Source: Basidiobolus meristosporus CBS 931.73
Taxonomy: Eukaryota > Basidiobolomycota > Basidiobolomycetes > Basidiobolales > Basidiobolaceae
Direction: 5' to 3'
Length of the DNA: 46,103 nt
NCBI GenBank assembly: GCA_002104905.1
Contig: MCFE01000683.1
Span: 1 to 46,103, forward strand
A program made the translations under genes and the position numbers. The notes under the pieces are model-generated. The model searched no databases and was not told where the DNA came from. It was given only the letters and a program-made list of their open reading frames with translations. This document shows, piece by piece, positions 1 through 12,089 of this stretch. Within the stretch, counting starts at the first letter, position 1, and each line of letters begins with the position of its first letter.

Positions 1-1849
1 AGTTACAGGTACTACCATATCCCAATCTCATCAAGAATATTACCTTCAGGTCTGTCATGGATGCATGTTGTACATCAACATTTAAAACTAAGCCTATTTT
101 ACTCCGTTAGAAAATCTGGTACCCTAACTGATTTTCCCTAACTCAAACATAGCTAATCCCAGTTATGGTATATTTTATCACTTCTCAGAATCTACTTTCA
201 GCTGTCACACCTGATTAACTTTCATGTGGACATTACATCCTCAACTGATCTGCAAAGCCTTTCCAAGTGATTAGTCATCTGTGATCTATCCAACCACTTA
301 GCAGTTGCCAGGACATCCACTGCTTAATGATGTAATTTCTCATTTATCTTATGCACCTATGAACACCCCAGCAGATTTCAATTAGTCCAGTCCCTTGGCG
401 CTTACTAATTCAACTTGATCAGAAAAATATAAATAAAGTTTACTGAACCTTTTGGTTTAGTGTGTGTCTCAACAACACTAAGATTGTGCCTCAGCAAAAT
501 TATGAATTCAACATATCCATTCTAGTTTCTACCCAAGCCTAGCATATCTAGCACTCCCAAGAACACCAAGCCTAGCCTGCATAGCAAACCATCTCTGCTG
601 CCTTTATAGCCCAACTCAGCTATGTACAAGACCAATATTAGACCAGAACTTCTCTGCTAATATTTCTGTCACTCTTGACAGTTCTAAGATTCTGCATTTA
701 GTTGTTACTTAGGTTCAGTTAACTCATTTGAGAGTTTATTGCACTTTTCACTTGGATACAATAATGTGATGAGTTATCATATGGAGGACAGCCAGGAAGA
801 GTTAGAAAGTAGTGAGGACAGATGTGCACATGGAGACACCTATGCCTATGGTATTAAGAAGTTAAGCAGCCCTAATGCATGAGTAATCAGTTAAGTAATG
901 CAAAGTTGGGTTGGGAGCAACTAGCAACTAATTTTTATTAGGAAAACTCTTCCAATGTATGCTGGATTTCTCTCAGTCACCAGCCAATTTCAACACCATT
1001 CAGTACAGAATTCATACAAACAAGAGCCAGGGTGCACCTATAAGGGGGACTAGAATCCAGCTGGGAGAAGGAATATACTGGCTAAATACCAAAATATTCT
1101 TTGCAGATATTCTGGAGGTATACATGGCAGAAGTGGTGGCAATCAAGCATATGTTTGCAAGATGTATATGTTAGCAGCAGTACAAGGTATATGGCAACTT
1201 TGCAAGTAATACACTAAAAAGCTGTAAAGTTAATGCGATACATGTATCTCAATTGCTGAAGGTGTGTGTGCTTGTAGAGGTTAGTAAGCAGGAGGTCATA
1301 GTATTTTTTGATTTAGAGTATATGTGGAATACTCAAGGCAGTAGTAGGTAAGAAAGTAAGGAGGGGTGATTCTACAGTGGAATATACAAATTGCACAAGG
1401 GGAGGTAGAAAAAGAAAATACCATCTGGTAAATTGGTACAGTAGCATTATACAGAACTAGCTGTAGGCTGCCATACTGCTGTGATAATGCCATAAGAGGC
1501 TTGCAATGAGGCCATCAAAACACTGTCAAGTTTTTGCCATATAAGGCAACTGGACTTACTGTCTGATGAGATCCAATCACATAGTTATATAGCGCACTGA
1601 GACCACAACAATGCCATGTCATCCTTGGCAAAATGCTGTACAAACACTGTTTTGTTTTTAACTTTGTTTGGCTTTAAAATTAGCCAAACACTGTTGGGAT
1701 CCCATCATAAGAATGTGTAGATGTTCAATAAATCCAAGCTGCTGATATTATTGTGGTCTCCTGACAGGATCTTGACAGCTGATCTTGATTGGATCCACCC
1801 ACAGGACCAAGTTATTTTTCATAGGGATAAGAATCAATCAATTACAGGC
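1..1849. other. intergenic / unassigned repeat-like DNA
   Basis: No gene can be supported here. The DNA is AT-rich with stops in all frames, and the only open frames are short and lack recognisable motifs. A small perfect inverted repeat lies at about 1666-1689 (arms GTTTGGCT / AGCCAAAC) next to two copies of AAACACTGTT. The stretch directly precedes a decayed copia element and may be old repeat sequence, but I recognise no family in it. Confidence 0.5.
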
Positions 1850-2343
1850 AATCCATGATTGTTTGAGACCATAATGATATATTCAAGCTTGTAGACCAAA
1901 AGGGGATATCTTGGTCAGTAAACCCATCAGGTAGGTCTGTATACTTGTCCTCACTTTGTTCCCACTCAAGAATGTAGCTTTTACATCCACTTGAGGAGTA
2001 ATGAAGTGCTATATGGCAATATTAGCCAGTATTAGCTGGATGGGATTAAACTTTGCTACTGGTGCAAAGGCTTCAGTGAAGTCCAGACCTTGGTTTGATA
2101 GTATCCTTTGGCTGCAGGTCTTACTTTGTATCTTTCAACTGTATCATCAGCCTTATGTCTAGTCCTAAAGACCCATCTGAATACAACTGACTTTTGATTG
2201 AATGATAATTTTCCAAGTCCAGTTTACCTTCAAGGCCTATTACTCCCCAGTCATTACAGATCTCCAGAGCTTTGTCTGTGGGACATTTAGGGCCTCCTTT
2301 ACTCTCTGGGGCTCATCAATATGGACTGAATAAGCCAGGTATG

Positions 2344-2689
2344 GGTTAAAAATTTGTATTACACCTAGGTTTTCACCTGATTTAGTCACTAAGACTATTA
2401 CCTAGAGATCCTAGATAACACTTACAAGATTCCTTGTTGGGATTCACTTAGAACATTCTCATCAAAATGTCAGATATGCAGAACATGAGAGTTCTCAAAG
2501 TTATCTAAACAACCCCAAACTTTGCACACATGTTCTTGGAACCTTTCTAAGCATATTCAATGTGTTTACCTTGCCAAGACTTTGTAAAGGTACAAATACT
2601 ATTTTTACCTTGAATAAGTCATGAAGTGGGGACCCAATAATCTGCTTGCTTTCCTGTTAAATGCCAATTTCTCCAAAACTTATACAACA
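2344..2689 (+). repeat. solo LTR inserted in copy A pol, TSD GTATG
   Basis: A diverged plus-oriented copia LTR of about 346 bp ending ACAACA. It interrupts the copy A reverse-transcriptase region. GTATG lies on both sides (2339-2343 and 2690-2694), as expected for a 5-bp target duplication. No internal element sequence remains, so this is a solo LTR left by LTR-LTR recombination. Confidence 0.75.
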
Positions 2690-4470
2690 GTATGTACCAG
2701 CACTGATTTAGTAATTAGGGTAATTTGTAATCCAGTTGAATAATATGTTCTGTGGAACAGGAATGGCCACTTCTTGGATAAACCTGTGCACTTGTTGAGG
2801 CTGAACCATGGTCTTAGAGCCCTCTGGAGTGAAAAAGTCTTCATTGTTTGGCTGTAATTCAGCCCTGATTATTAGTAGACTGGACATTAGACTTGCGTCA
2901 TTGTCTGACACACTTATTGGTAAAATCTTGAGTTTACATCAAACTGCACACACTTGGACCTGATCAGCTTCTTTGCTTTGGTAATTTAGAGCTTATTTGT
3001 ATTATGCATATAGCAGCAGCCTAGAGTATGCATCTTACGCTTTTTAGCTCATGTTTTAATGGAACTCCAGGAAGTTTCTGGGCATATGCTGTACACCCGT
3101 ATATTCTTGGTGTACAGCATTTGATGTATATCCACACCATACTTCAGATGGAGTAGAATCATGAAGTAGTTGGCTACAACACCTATTGTCAAGACATACA
3201 GTAGCAGCAATTGGTACTGCCCAAAAATTATAAGAAATATTTGATCATGGAATGTAGATCTAGCCATATGATGTATTCATCTGTTTGCTTGTTCTGACAC
3301 TCTGTACTGATGTAGAAGGTATGGTGCAGTGGTCACCTGCTTCATGCATCTGTATTGAAAAGTGGATGAAGAGTCTAAAGGTATATTATCCACCATTTTC
3401 AGATCACACTGTCTTGATTTTCTCACTAGTTGCTCTAGCCTCCATGGTTTGGAACTCTCCAAGCTTAGACAGAGCTTTTGCTTTTCTTCTCATTGAGTGA
3501 GCCCATGTGTATCTTGCATAATCACCATTGAATATGATTAAATACTTTTCTCCACCATCAGATAAAACTTGTGCAGCACTTCTATGCTTGGGTAGTTTAT
3601 ATTTAATATCTGATGAGCTTCAATCAAACCGGTTTTGTTGAACAGCTCTCTAGCTGGTCTCTGGTAGATGTAGGCTTCACAGGGGCTTAAATTAGCCAGG
3701 TAATCAGATCTTACTCCTGAAATTAGCTGATATTCAATCATTATGCTCAAATAATGAAAATTGATGTAACCAAATTTTCTGTGTTAACAACTTGGTGTTT
3801 GTTCATTCATAGGATTTTACTAGCTTCCAGATATGATACATTATAAGTCTGCTTGTGTAGACTCTGATCTCCAATATCCAAGGCATTTTGAATGCCATTT
3901 TGATTGGTGAATCTGCACTCAGAATTATCAAAACTAACACTGAGTCCTTTTGGTGTGTCCTTGATTACTGATAACAAATATTTAGCTACTTCTGGTATAT
4001 AAAGTACTTCTTGAGGGTTGGTGTATTGCCTCTTCCACTACCTCTGATCTTTATTTCAGTAATTTCATATCCAATTGAATAAAGTGCTCTGTTGTCTCCT
4101 ATGAAAACCTTCCTAACTGCATTTATTGATATGGAGTAAAAAATTCTTTTTGGTGCTCAAAGAGTTCAGTTGCTGCAAAGTCTATATATTACTCCTGAGA
4201 GTCTTTATTTGCTGTCACACTGAGTTCAGATATGAATATTTTATCCTCCATAACTGCAGCACTTCCATATTCACACTTTTTCTGCCAGTTTTCTCACTTT
4301 TCAAGACACTGGTCTGATATATATTATATCCCATCACAGTAGCTGAAAAATCATTGCAGTTCCCTGTAAAAGGTCTTGAGTGCCTCCTTCAGTGGTTGGC
4401 CTTGCTTGTAAAAGCTTTTCCTTATTCCTTCCTACTGGCACTTAATCCTTCATTTAGATGCCTGCCATAT

Positions 4471-4817
4471 TCTGTAAGAGTTTTGAAGATATTGGAAGGG
4501 ATTGGAAAAATATGTAGATTATATGGCTTAAACCTATTAAATTATACAATGTGAAAGTGGTATTTAGAGTTTTACATGGTCTTGGCAAACAAACATGTGA
4601 CATATGCTTAGGAAGGCTCTGAGAGCATGTGTGTAAGGTTTGGGCTTATTTGGACAACTTTGAAATATTTCATGTTTTGAGTACCAGATGTTGTGGTGAA
4701 TCTATGCCAAATAAGTCCGAGTCAAGAACTTAGTCAGAGCTCTATAAGACTTGTAGACTGTAGTTTTGGTGACTAAGTTAGGTGAATATCTAGGTGTAGC
4801 TACAAAGCTTACAATCC
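4471..4817 (-). repeat. solo LTR inserted in copy A gag, TSD CATAT
   Basis: A minus-oriented LTR of about 347 bp, degenerate at both tips. CATAT flanks it at 4466-4470 and 4818-4822. The copy A gag sequence resumes on each side at the position equivalent to the ccatatatgtaatttaagg site of the younger copies, so the insertion point is clear. Confidence 0.7.
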
Positions 4818-5673
4818 CATATACATAACTCAAGGTAAAGTCTTCAGTTCTGGACTCTGAGACTAGCATAAGGCCCTATGAATTCTCTGTCAGGCTAATT
4901 TGATTGGTACCAATTGCATCTTCATCAGTTGCTTGTAACTCTGCTGATTCAGTCTCCTTGAATAATAGAGTAACTCTGTTGATCAGATTTTTCATATCTT
5001 TGTCATATACAATTTTTGTTTAAGTTACATCTCCTTATCAGCTGAACAGAACTGATAGGCATCTTCTAATGCCTTCTAGGCATTCTTTGCTGTTTTGCTC
5101 TTGAGAATGGAACTGTAACTAGACTTAAATATTGAGGTAAATGCAGGTAAAGGCACCTTGTACTTTCATCTGGCACTTGAAGGCTTCTGCTCCTACACCT
5201 TTAGGAGGCCATCCCTTTCCCACAACAATAACCCAAAGGCCCCTCATTTAGCAGCATCTTCATATTCACCATCCATACTTGGTATGTAGATCCCTCCCAC
5301 TACTCACCAGGGGGAGATGCTCCACTATTAGCAGTAGTTCACCTTCCAGAGAGTGCCAACTCAGAGCTCAAGGCCAGTGGTAAGAGTTTTGGAGATATTC
5401 TAAATGACTGGTGAAAACAGGCAGATGAGGTGATTTTCATTCAATGATTTATTCAATAAAACAGTGGTGTTTATAGTTGTACATGGCCTTTGCAAAGCAA
5501 GCATATGAAATATGCTTAGAAAGGTCACAAGAGCATGATTGTCAAGTTTGGGGCTGTTTGATAGGCATTAAGATTTCTAATATTCTGTGTACCTGATACT
5601 TTAGTTAAAATATTCCAAGAATATCTGAACAAGGATTTTGGCCAGAATTCTCCAATATTGGTAGACAATGATT

Positions 5674-6021
5674 TGTTGTAAAAGTTTGTAATTCCACCTA
5701 AATATTCACCTAACTTGGCCACTTAGATCATTACTTACAAATCTTAGCAAATACTGACCAAATTTCTTGTATGGATTTACTTGGAATATTTTCACCAAAA
5801 TAACAGGTACCCATAACATGAAAATTAGATAAGCTGTCCAAACAGCCCCAACCTTTGCATACATGCTCTTGGGACCTTTCTAAGCCTATTCTATGTGTTT
5901 TTTATGCCAGGATCATGTAAAAGTACAAATACTACTTTTACATTCAATAAGCATTGAGTGAAAACTACATAATCTAATTGTTCTCCCAATGATTTCCAAT
6001 ATCTCCAAGACTCCTACAACA
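5674..6021 (+). repeat. solo LTR inserted in the copy A 5' LTR, TSD TGATT
   Basis: A 348-bp plus-oriented LTR starting TGTTGTAAAAG and ending ACAACA. TGATT is perfectly duplicated at 5669-5673 and 6022-6026. It splits the minus-oriented LTR of copy A, whose last ~50 bp continue from 6027 to 6077. Confidence 0.85.
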
Positions 6022-6077
6022 TGATTGAAGTGACTAAGTTAAGTGAACATTTAGGTGTAAATACAAAATCTACAACA

Positions 6078-6939
6078 TGAATTATGTCAGAGTATAGATA
6101 CCACTTTTCCATTCCATAAATCATACATGAAAGCCACATGGTTGGAGTAGCCATTGAAATACACAATATGAAGTTATCACAGTGCATACTGCAGTAGTAG
6201 TTATATTCTATAAAAAAATCCCTGGGGTTGTGAATGAGTTGCAAAGAGCGCTCATCTAAAGTAATCTAGTGGTTGAATTTTCGTAAAGAGTTAGGTTTGT
6301 ATGGTACTCACTAATCTGTTATGAACAAATTTCCATGCTAATTTCCAATAGATGTCACTATTCAATATCCAGTGTAAACAGATGCATGCAAGTTACTGGA
6401 GTTTAGCCGATCCAAACTCAATTAGGTAGTGTAGTTGAGCTATGGATGTTAGGGTTCAATCCATATAGCAGTTTATCAACATGCGCTGTAATTCATCATC
6501 CTATTATTATTCATGATGATCAAATGTAGTTTGCAAACAACATCCGCCAACTTTTAATACATGTAGTCATACAGGTGACGGTCAAGAAATCACGTATCAT
6601 ACATGGTTGGAGTGAGGTATTCGAGAATTATTAGATCTTTCAATCGGAATAGTCCACACCGGCTGGTTCTGAGCATTCAGTATATAGTTTTACCTGTAAT
6701 TCAGCAGAGTAATGCCTTAACATAATTGACATTCAACAATGGTGTTCGTTTCCCGACATCAGACCCGCTATTAGCAATAAGATTCGTATATTGGATTTCA
6801 TTTGGATTGTCGAAAGTGGATTTGCACTCGGGACATGTATTTGCTCATGGATATAGGAAATGGAATCTAGTGAGATTTCGGATTTGTACAGGATAGCCAC
6901 AACTGGAGATAGGGAAAGTCTCTACACTACGTGTGTTGT
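6078..6939. other. intergenic, with a faint LTR remnant at its left edge
   Basis: About 6085-6155 resembles the TATA/poly(A) part of the plus-oriented copia LTR, so copy A may have landed in a still older LTR. The rest has no gene I can support. It lies downstream of the START gene and probably holds its 3' untranslated region. Confidence 0.4.
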
Positions 6940-8296
6940 CTAAGTGAAGGAAAATTGTGGGAAGCAACGGGTCTTCCATCTAGACGAGCCATTGTCGGGA
7001 CGTGGTGCGATGGCTGGAGTGTGAGCCTTCTCGTTGATTTCTTTTTCGCGGGATCCCTTGAGGTCAGTGACAAGGATTCCTCCTATCGTATTACGTACAC
7101 GAGTCCTCATACGGCGCAATTTACCACGTAGCTTGTCTGATGCTTGCTTAGACTGCATTAGGATGCTCTGATGGCGTTTGAGGGGTGAGTCGTTACTGGA
7201 GCTAGGTGCTACTTCAGTCGCTACGTCTGATTCTGAAGTCTGGATCGCGGTAGAAGATTCGTTCCCGAAACCGTTGGGGTCCGTCGACTTCGCTTGTTTG
7301 CTGTCGGCTACCTTCTCACTTGCCATGACAAGGGTGGAGCCGGTACTGACGGAGGTGCTTCTTATGAAGCCGGACGAGCTTCGAGATTTTTGGTTCTTGC
7401 TATGCAGGAGGAAGGAGGATATGATGGAGATCCTCGACTTGTTGTTACCCTTTGATTTTGCGCTCAGGTTTAAGATGCTGGAGCGCAGGCTCGAAAGGAG
7501 GGGCGAGCGGGGGGAAGGTTTGTGATCAGTCAAGCGGTTCAGATTCGAGACAAGTTTGTACTCTATGGGCGGCATGGCTCCTAAAGAGGTGCTCAGATTT
7601 CTCAGGGACAGTGGCATAGCGTTGGTGGCAACTAGGGCAAAGGTCAGGGTTAGCTGGTTCCTCTAGGGTCGGGGCTGATGCGAAAGTCTTACCAAATTTA
7701 ACAATGTTCTTGGGCACCCATCCTTTTGGATCCCCATCGGCAACAAACACCACGCGGCATTTGCTGTCATCTTCCGGCTCGGCAAAGACACACATCCCCA
7801 AGAAACTGACATCCATGCGAAGCACACCCTTCTTCACCGGGCATTTCTTGTGATCCATACTCTTCCCAACTAGAATATATTTCCCGTCCTCCAATTTTTT
7901 CATCGTTGAAAACAGAAGAACGTCCCTGGCCGATATGGGCCAGATTGGCTTGGTTCGGATATATTGGAATCGAGTGACCGGGTCTACCTCGTCGATGATC
8001 TCTGCGCAATCACAGAGATCGTCGTACTCCTTCCACCTTTCCACATCTAGCATATACTCGAATGCCAATTCCGGCTTGCAGTCGAGGCGAGCAATCACCT
8101 TGTAGCCGTAGCTGACTTTGGGGTCCTGGAAGATTTGAATGTAGGGCTCCTCGGTACGATGCAGCACCTTCTGGAACCGGTCACTCTCCATGGAGCTGTC
8201 TAGCGACTTGACAAACTGTGATAGCATCTTCTCGCATTCTTCCGAGTACTGATGGCTAGAACCTGAGAGCAATGCAATTGAGCGTCTACAACCCAT
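6940..8296 (-). CDS. START-domain lipid-binding protein with possible N-terminal acylation signal
   Basis: Two exons, 8296-7693 and 7631-6940, give 431 residues. The 61-nt intron starts GTAAGA, ends CCCTAG and has a gctaac branch motif; the frame is preserved across it. Residues about 45-205 look like a START/SRPBCC lipid-transfer domain, with the run WPISARDVLLFST and the later GDPKGWVPKNIVKF. START domains bind a single lipid (sterol, phospholipid or ceramide) in a hydrophobic cup. The protein begins MGCRRS, matching the Gly2/Cys3 pattern of N-myristoylated and palmitoylated proteins, which would tether it to a membrane (inference). The C-terminal ~200 residues are Ser/Lys/Arg-rich and probably disordered. 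The ligand cannot be told from sequence. No neighbouring gene is functionally linked. Confidence 0.85.
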
Positions 8297-9744
8297 GCAC
8301 TTGGAAGTGACGCTAACACTAACCTGCTTCGTGCTCCCGGTTTGAGGTTGGCGTCGCTGGAGAGCCAGTCAAGTTTTTGGTAGCGGCAGGCATGGCACGT
8401 AACGGATGAGCTATGTAAGGTGTCGGCGAGTTGTATGAGATCAGGGGCTGTAGCAGACGCGACTGTTCAGGTATGCGAGAAGAAGGGCCAGATAGAAGGT
8501 GTATTGGCTATCCAGGAGGGAAAGCACAGAGGATCAAGAGGATTGCTGGCAATGGCTAATGGGTACAAGTGTAGCAAGCGAGAGGCCCCGAAAACTCCAG
8601 TGATAGACAGGAACTATGTGGTGGGGATGGCGCCACGCATGCCTTATAAAGGCGAGGCAGAAACACCATGTCAAGCGACATTATATTGGCAACGCAATGA
8701 TGCACGAGGAGATTTCCCTCCGGAGCCCTATTCCAGGCGCGACGAGGGAACAATGGGATGATCGGTGGTGCAGCAGGGTTGCAATCCAATAATCTAGGTA
8801 ACATCAAGGGATGCCTGTGGCATGATCTTATTGCAATCATCCGAGTTGCTCTGGATTCATACCTAGGTCGGATTCGACACAATCTCTTGGGATAATGAAT
8901 TTGGAACATTATGAAGAAACGGCAGCTTATGGGGCTTGCATAAATCTTCCAGATAATAGCTTAGCCACAGCCCATTTACGGAGCCTAGGTTGACCACTTG
9001 TCATCTACGAACTCGAATCAGCCCGCGTGTAGGAGCCACTTGGCACGCGAAGCGAGCTAAAATCCGTCATGAATCATACATGAGAAGGCCGGTTTTAGCA
9101 GCAAACGGAGCTATTCAATGGTCAATCAGCATTCCAGAGTGCGTATTTTACAGAGGCACATCAGCCACAGTTACCAAAGTCTGCTCAAAATAATAACTTA
9201 ATCTCTTGCTAACCGGAGAAGAGTGCAAAAATACCATTTCTCGGCCAATTGTGGTTAATAATAGCTATTCTACGATCATCCTCAACACCGCTTACAAATC
9301 CCTATCGGCCAAGAAGGGTGACTTTGATTCCTGAATACCCAGTCAACTATGCTGGCTGTGCTAGTGACTGATTTGATGGGGGCCAATATCTATCATTGCT
9401 CTATCTCATGTTTGTTATTGGCAACTGGGATCATGGAGGTCAAGATAGTGGTTCTTCTAAAAATACTGCACATTCTTTCCGGTTGGTCGAGGAACGTTTG
9501 TTACTCTTTTATTTGGGATGGCCTCGTATTTTTACATATGGCTACTTGCAACTATTTCCTCCTTGTATATAAGGAAGTGCTCCTTCCGAACGAGCTTCCG
9601 TCTAGTAAATATTCCCCTTGCTTTTTAAATCCTCCTAATTTGTTTGTAATCACCTTCGATACATCAGGGGAATTCAGTATATAATATCCATTTGCCCGCG
9701 AGATCTTCCAATTCCAAACAGTGTAAGATATATTTAGGAGCACG
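8297..9744. other. intergenic between divergent START and RFX genes
   Basis: About 1.4 kb separating two divergently transcribed genes, so it should hold both promoters. Open frames exist on both strands (for example 8420-8761 and 9349-9684), but they show no family motifs and no credible splice continuation, and I do not call them genes. No clear TATA box or known operator was recognised. Confidence 0.5.
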
Positions 9745-12089
9745 ATGGACACTTCCAAACCGCTGGCAACAGATGCGCATAGCCCTCAGACCTCTAACAC
9801 CTCTTATTCAACAACGCTGCCACCCATCTTGTCAACCACTCGTCAACCCACCGCTTCCACACCACCTGTTCTTCCTTCCCCGTCCACACTCTCAATAGTA
9901 CCCCCAAACTTCCCAATTAATTCCTCCAATCCAACCTCCGAGCCCCAGTTTACTTCCACCTCACCCGGAAGTGACACTACAGCCACGTTTCAAGAGAAAT
10001 TCGGCGAGGACACCGGGCAAAAGAGCGAATCGGGTAGACACCACTCGGACACTGAGGGCTCAGAACCTGAAGGGGAATCCGCTCAACAAAAGCCTTCAGG
10101 TGTCAACCTGAGCATCTCCAACACAAACGAACTTCGCAGACTTGCATTAGAATCCAGAGAGAGCCTTGAAGCGTTGGCCGCGAAGACTCACGAGACAACG
10201 CCAGGGTCAGCGGATAAAGCGCGCTCCATTCTGATCAGCACTTGGTAACCAGGCCAGTTGATTTTGCTCAAGCTGTCTACTGAAATTGATTCGACCGCAA
10301 CTAGGCTAATTGATAACTACGAGTCAGCCGACGACCAGAGCGTCTCCAGGGAAGCCCTATATAATCATTACACTTCATTTTGCGAGAAGATAGGCGTCCA
10401 TCACGTCAACTCGGCAAGCTTTGGCAAAATCGTACGCTCCGTATTCTCTAATATTACGACTAGAAGACTCGGAACCAGAGGACAGTCCAAATATCTTTTT
10501 TGATACCCGATAGAAGCTCATATTTCGGCTTCCAATTGAATTGTTGAATAGCCATAACTCTCAGACTATACGTATCATTACTGGGGTATCCGAGCGAAAC
10601 CAACTTCGGACACTTTTTCCTCCGCAACTTCCCTATCAAGAAGGTTCGTACGTGAACGACGTTTCGCTGCGGTGTACATCGGCTAATTCTTTCCCATCAG
10701 AAACGACATCCAGGAATCCTCCACTACAGAGCCGAGCCCTGGTAGTGAGATGTGGCACACCATAGAATTCGACGCGCTAAGCGAGAAAGGGGTGTCCTCT
10801 GGTTTGCCGCCTGCTGCAATCACCAATTTTATGTCGCTGTATAGAGCTCATTGTCAAAAAGTGTACGATCTGGTGGGTCGGCAAAACTTCCTCAATGTTA
10901 GTAACCCGGGCTTCAGTGTTTCTTCAAGTTTGGATGGCTCACCTTGTAGACAATAGATCTCCACATTGGTCAAGCAATTCTGGCAGGAGTTGGCGCCTCA
11001 TTACAAAAGTATAGCTAACAGCCCCGAGGTTATTCAGCTCATCACCAGAGACGACACGTTGCTTTATGATGTTCGTTGGCTCATAGCTCTAGTGAGACCT
11101 CTGCTTGTCAACTAATCGAATCATCCAACAGAACATTTCTAGACTGTTATTTACCACCGTCCTAACTCCTCTCCCTCTGGCGACTATTCAATCTATCCAA
11201 GATTTTGCCAAGCAATACGAGGGTTGGATTGTCATTTCGCTATACGGTCATTCCCAGCAACTGTACTCGAAAAAGCTTGAAGGTGGGTTGGCATATGGGC
11301 AGTTCGATATCCCGGACTCCTTAAGTAACCCCTGCCATTGCTCTTTTAGTCGCTCGCACTTTCACTGGGGTCTTGACCAAGCTTTGTTCGTTGAACCACC
11401 TGAGCCAGTCGGCAGCATCCATTATACAGAGCAAAGACCAAACCACGCAAATGGTGGTTGACTGGGCCAAAGTGGACTTTGAATCTCTGCGCGAGCAAGC
11501 AGCAATCATATGCCAATGCGGCAAGACTGATCTAGTTCAAATCAGTAAGTTGATCAGGTATTATTTAGGAACCTTTGGCTAACCATTTTGCTTAGTGGAA
11601 ATCGACATCAAGCAGTTACTCCAGACCTCGGCTCAGCTTGACCAGTGGGCCAGCTGGGTCGAATCAATCTGCGATAAGTTCATAGGAGAGGTAGTCCATG
11701 GATCCCTCAAGTCGGCGTAGGTTTGGAGCAATTTGATAACGCTTATTCCTCTAGAATCTCAATCCAGAAGGGATCGCCAATGCCCAAGCCTTTGTACTAA
11801 AATGGTCGTACTTTGGCTCACTCGTCGTTCGTGATCTCTCTATTCGGAGCGCACAAAGCTTTGGTACGTCTCACTTCACCCCTGGAAAAATAGCTAACGT
11901 AGCACTGACATTCGTTTCTGTCCAGGTTCTTTCCAAATTCTAAAACTGTTTATCGACGATTATGTTTATCATTTGGCGCAGAAGCAAATTGCTCAAGCGA
12001 CAAGTGGGAACATACCTCCGCCTACTCAAACTCCTCTGTTACCACATCCTGCCCCACCTTCCTCCAACCTTCCCTCTAGAATATCATAG
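9745..12089 (+). CDS. RFX-family transcription factor
   Basis: Ten exons: 9745-10244, 10305-10490, 10572-10643, 10701-10896, 10957-11070, 11132-11282, 11350-11544, 11596-11690, 11755-11863, 11926-12089. All phases agree and give 593 residues. Residues 1-166 are Ser/Thr/Pro-rich. The RFX winged-helix DNA-binding domain runs from about 167 to 236: WLIDNYE, NSASFGKIVRSVF, TRRLGTRGQ and SKYHYWGIR. RFX proteins bind X-box DNA. In fungi they act in DNA-damage, cell-cycle and developmental control, in animals also in ciliogenesis. The C-terminal half (about 270-560) matches the fungal RFX pattern, with LNHLSQSA, EQAAIICQCG and KWSYFGSLVVRDL. Intron 2 (10491-10571) is ATATC...AC and splits the Lys229 codon. 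The other eight introns are GT-AG, 51-67 nt. Target genes are unknown. Confidence 0.93.
10491..10571 (+). other. U12-type AT-AC intron in the RFX gene
   Basis: Removing these 81 nt joins AA|G (Lys) and rebuilds SKYHYWGIR, the most conserved end of the RFX domain; reading through meets a stop within three codons. The 5' end ATATCTTTTT differs from the U12 consensus (A/G)TATCCTTT at one position. CCATAAC, about 13-14 nt before the terminal AC, fits the position of a U12 branch site and matches the consensus TTCCTTAAC at 6 of 9 positions. No GT donor exists where one would be needed. This shows the sequence pattern; use of the minor spliceosome is inferred. Confidence 0.85.

Larger units (their letters stand above)
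1850..6077 (-). mobile_element. old, degenerate Ty1/copia element (copy A), 3' part missing
   Basis: Read on the minus strand, this stretch follows the same gene order as the better-preserved copy at 39045-43726: 5' LTR (about 5376-6077), Gag (about 3860-5375), integrase (about 2900-3840) and the N-terminal half of reverse transcriptase (about 1850-2900). Many stops and indels break every frame. The C-terminal RT, RNase H and 3' LTR are not found, so the left part is deleted or too diverged. Three LTRs of the same family lie inside it (2344-2689, 4471-4817, 5674-6021). It matters because it keeps the ancestral state at two sites that are mutated in the younger copies: a Lys codon AAG at 3852-3854, and an unshifted reading frame around 3560-3580. 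Confidence 0.8.

Noticed and set aside
6420-6475. tRNA-like GGGTTCAATCC T-arm
   Set aside because: No acceptor stem, D-arm or anticodon arm could be folded around it.
8420-8761. 113-codon plus-strand frame upstream of the START gene
   Set aside because: No recognisable domain, no splice continuation, and an overlapping opposite frame of similar length; probably chance.
9349-9684. 111-codon hydrophobic plus-strand frame upstream of RFX
   Set aside because: Composition follows T-rich DNA; no motif, and it lies in the expected RFX promoter.
10491-10520. Frameshift or assembly error in the RFX domain
   Set aside because: An AT-AC intron restores the frame, the exact family motif and all downstream phases, so no error need be assumed.
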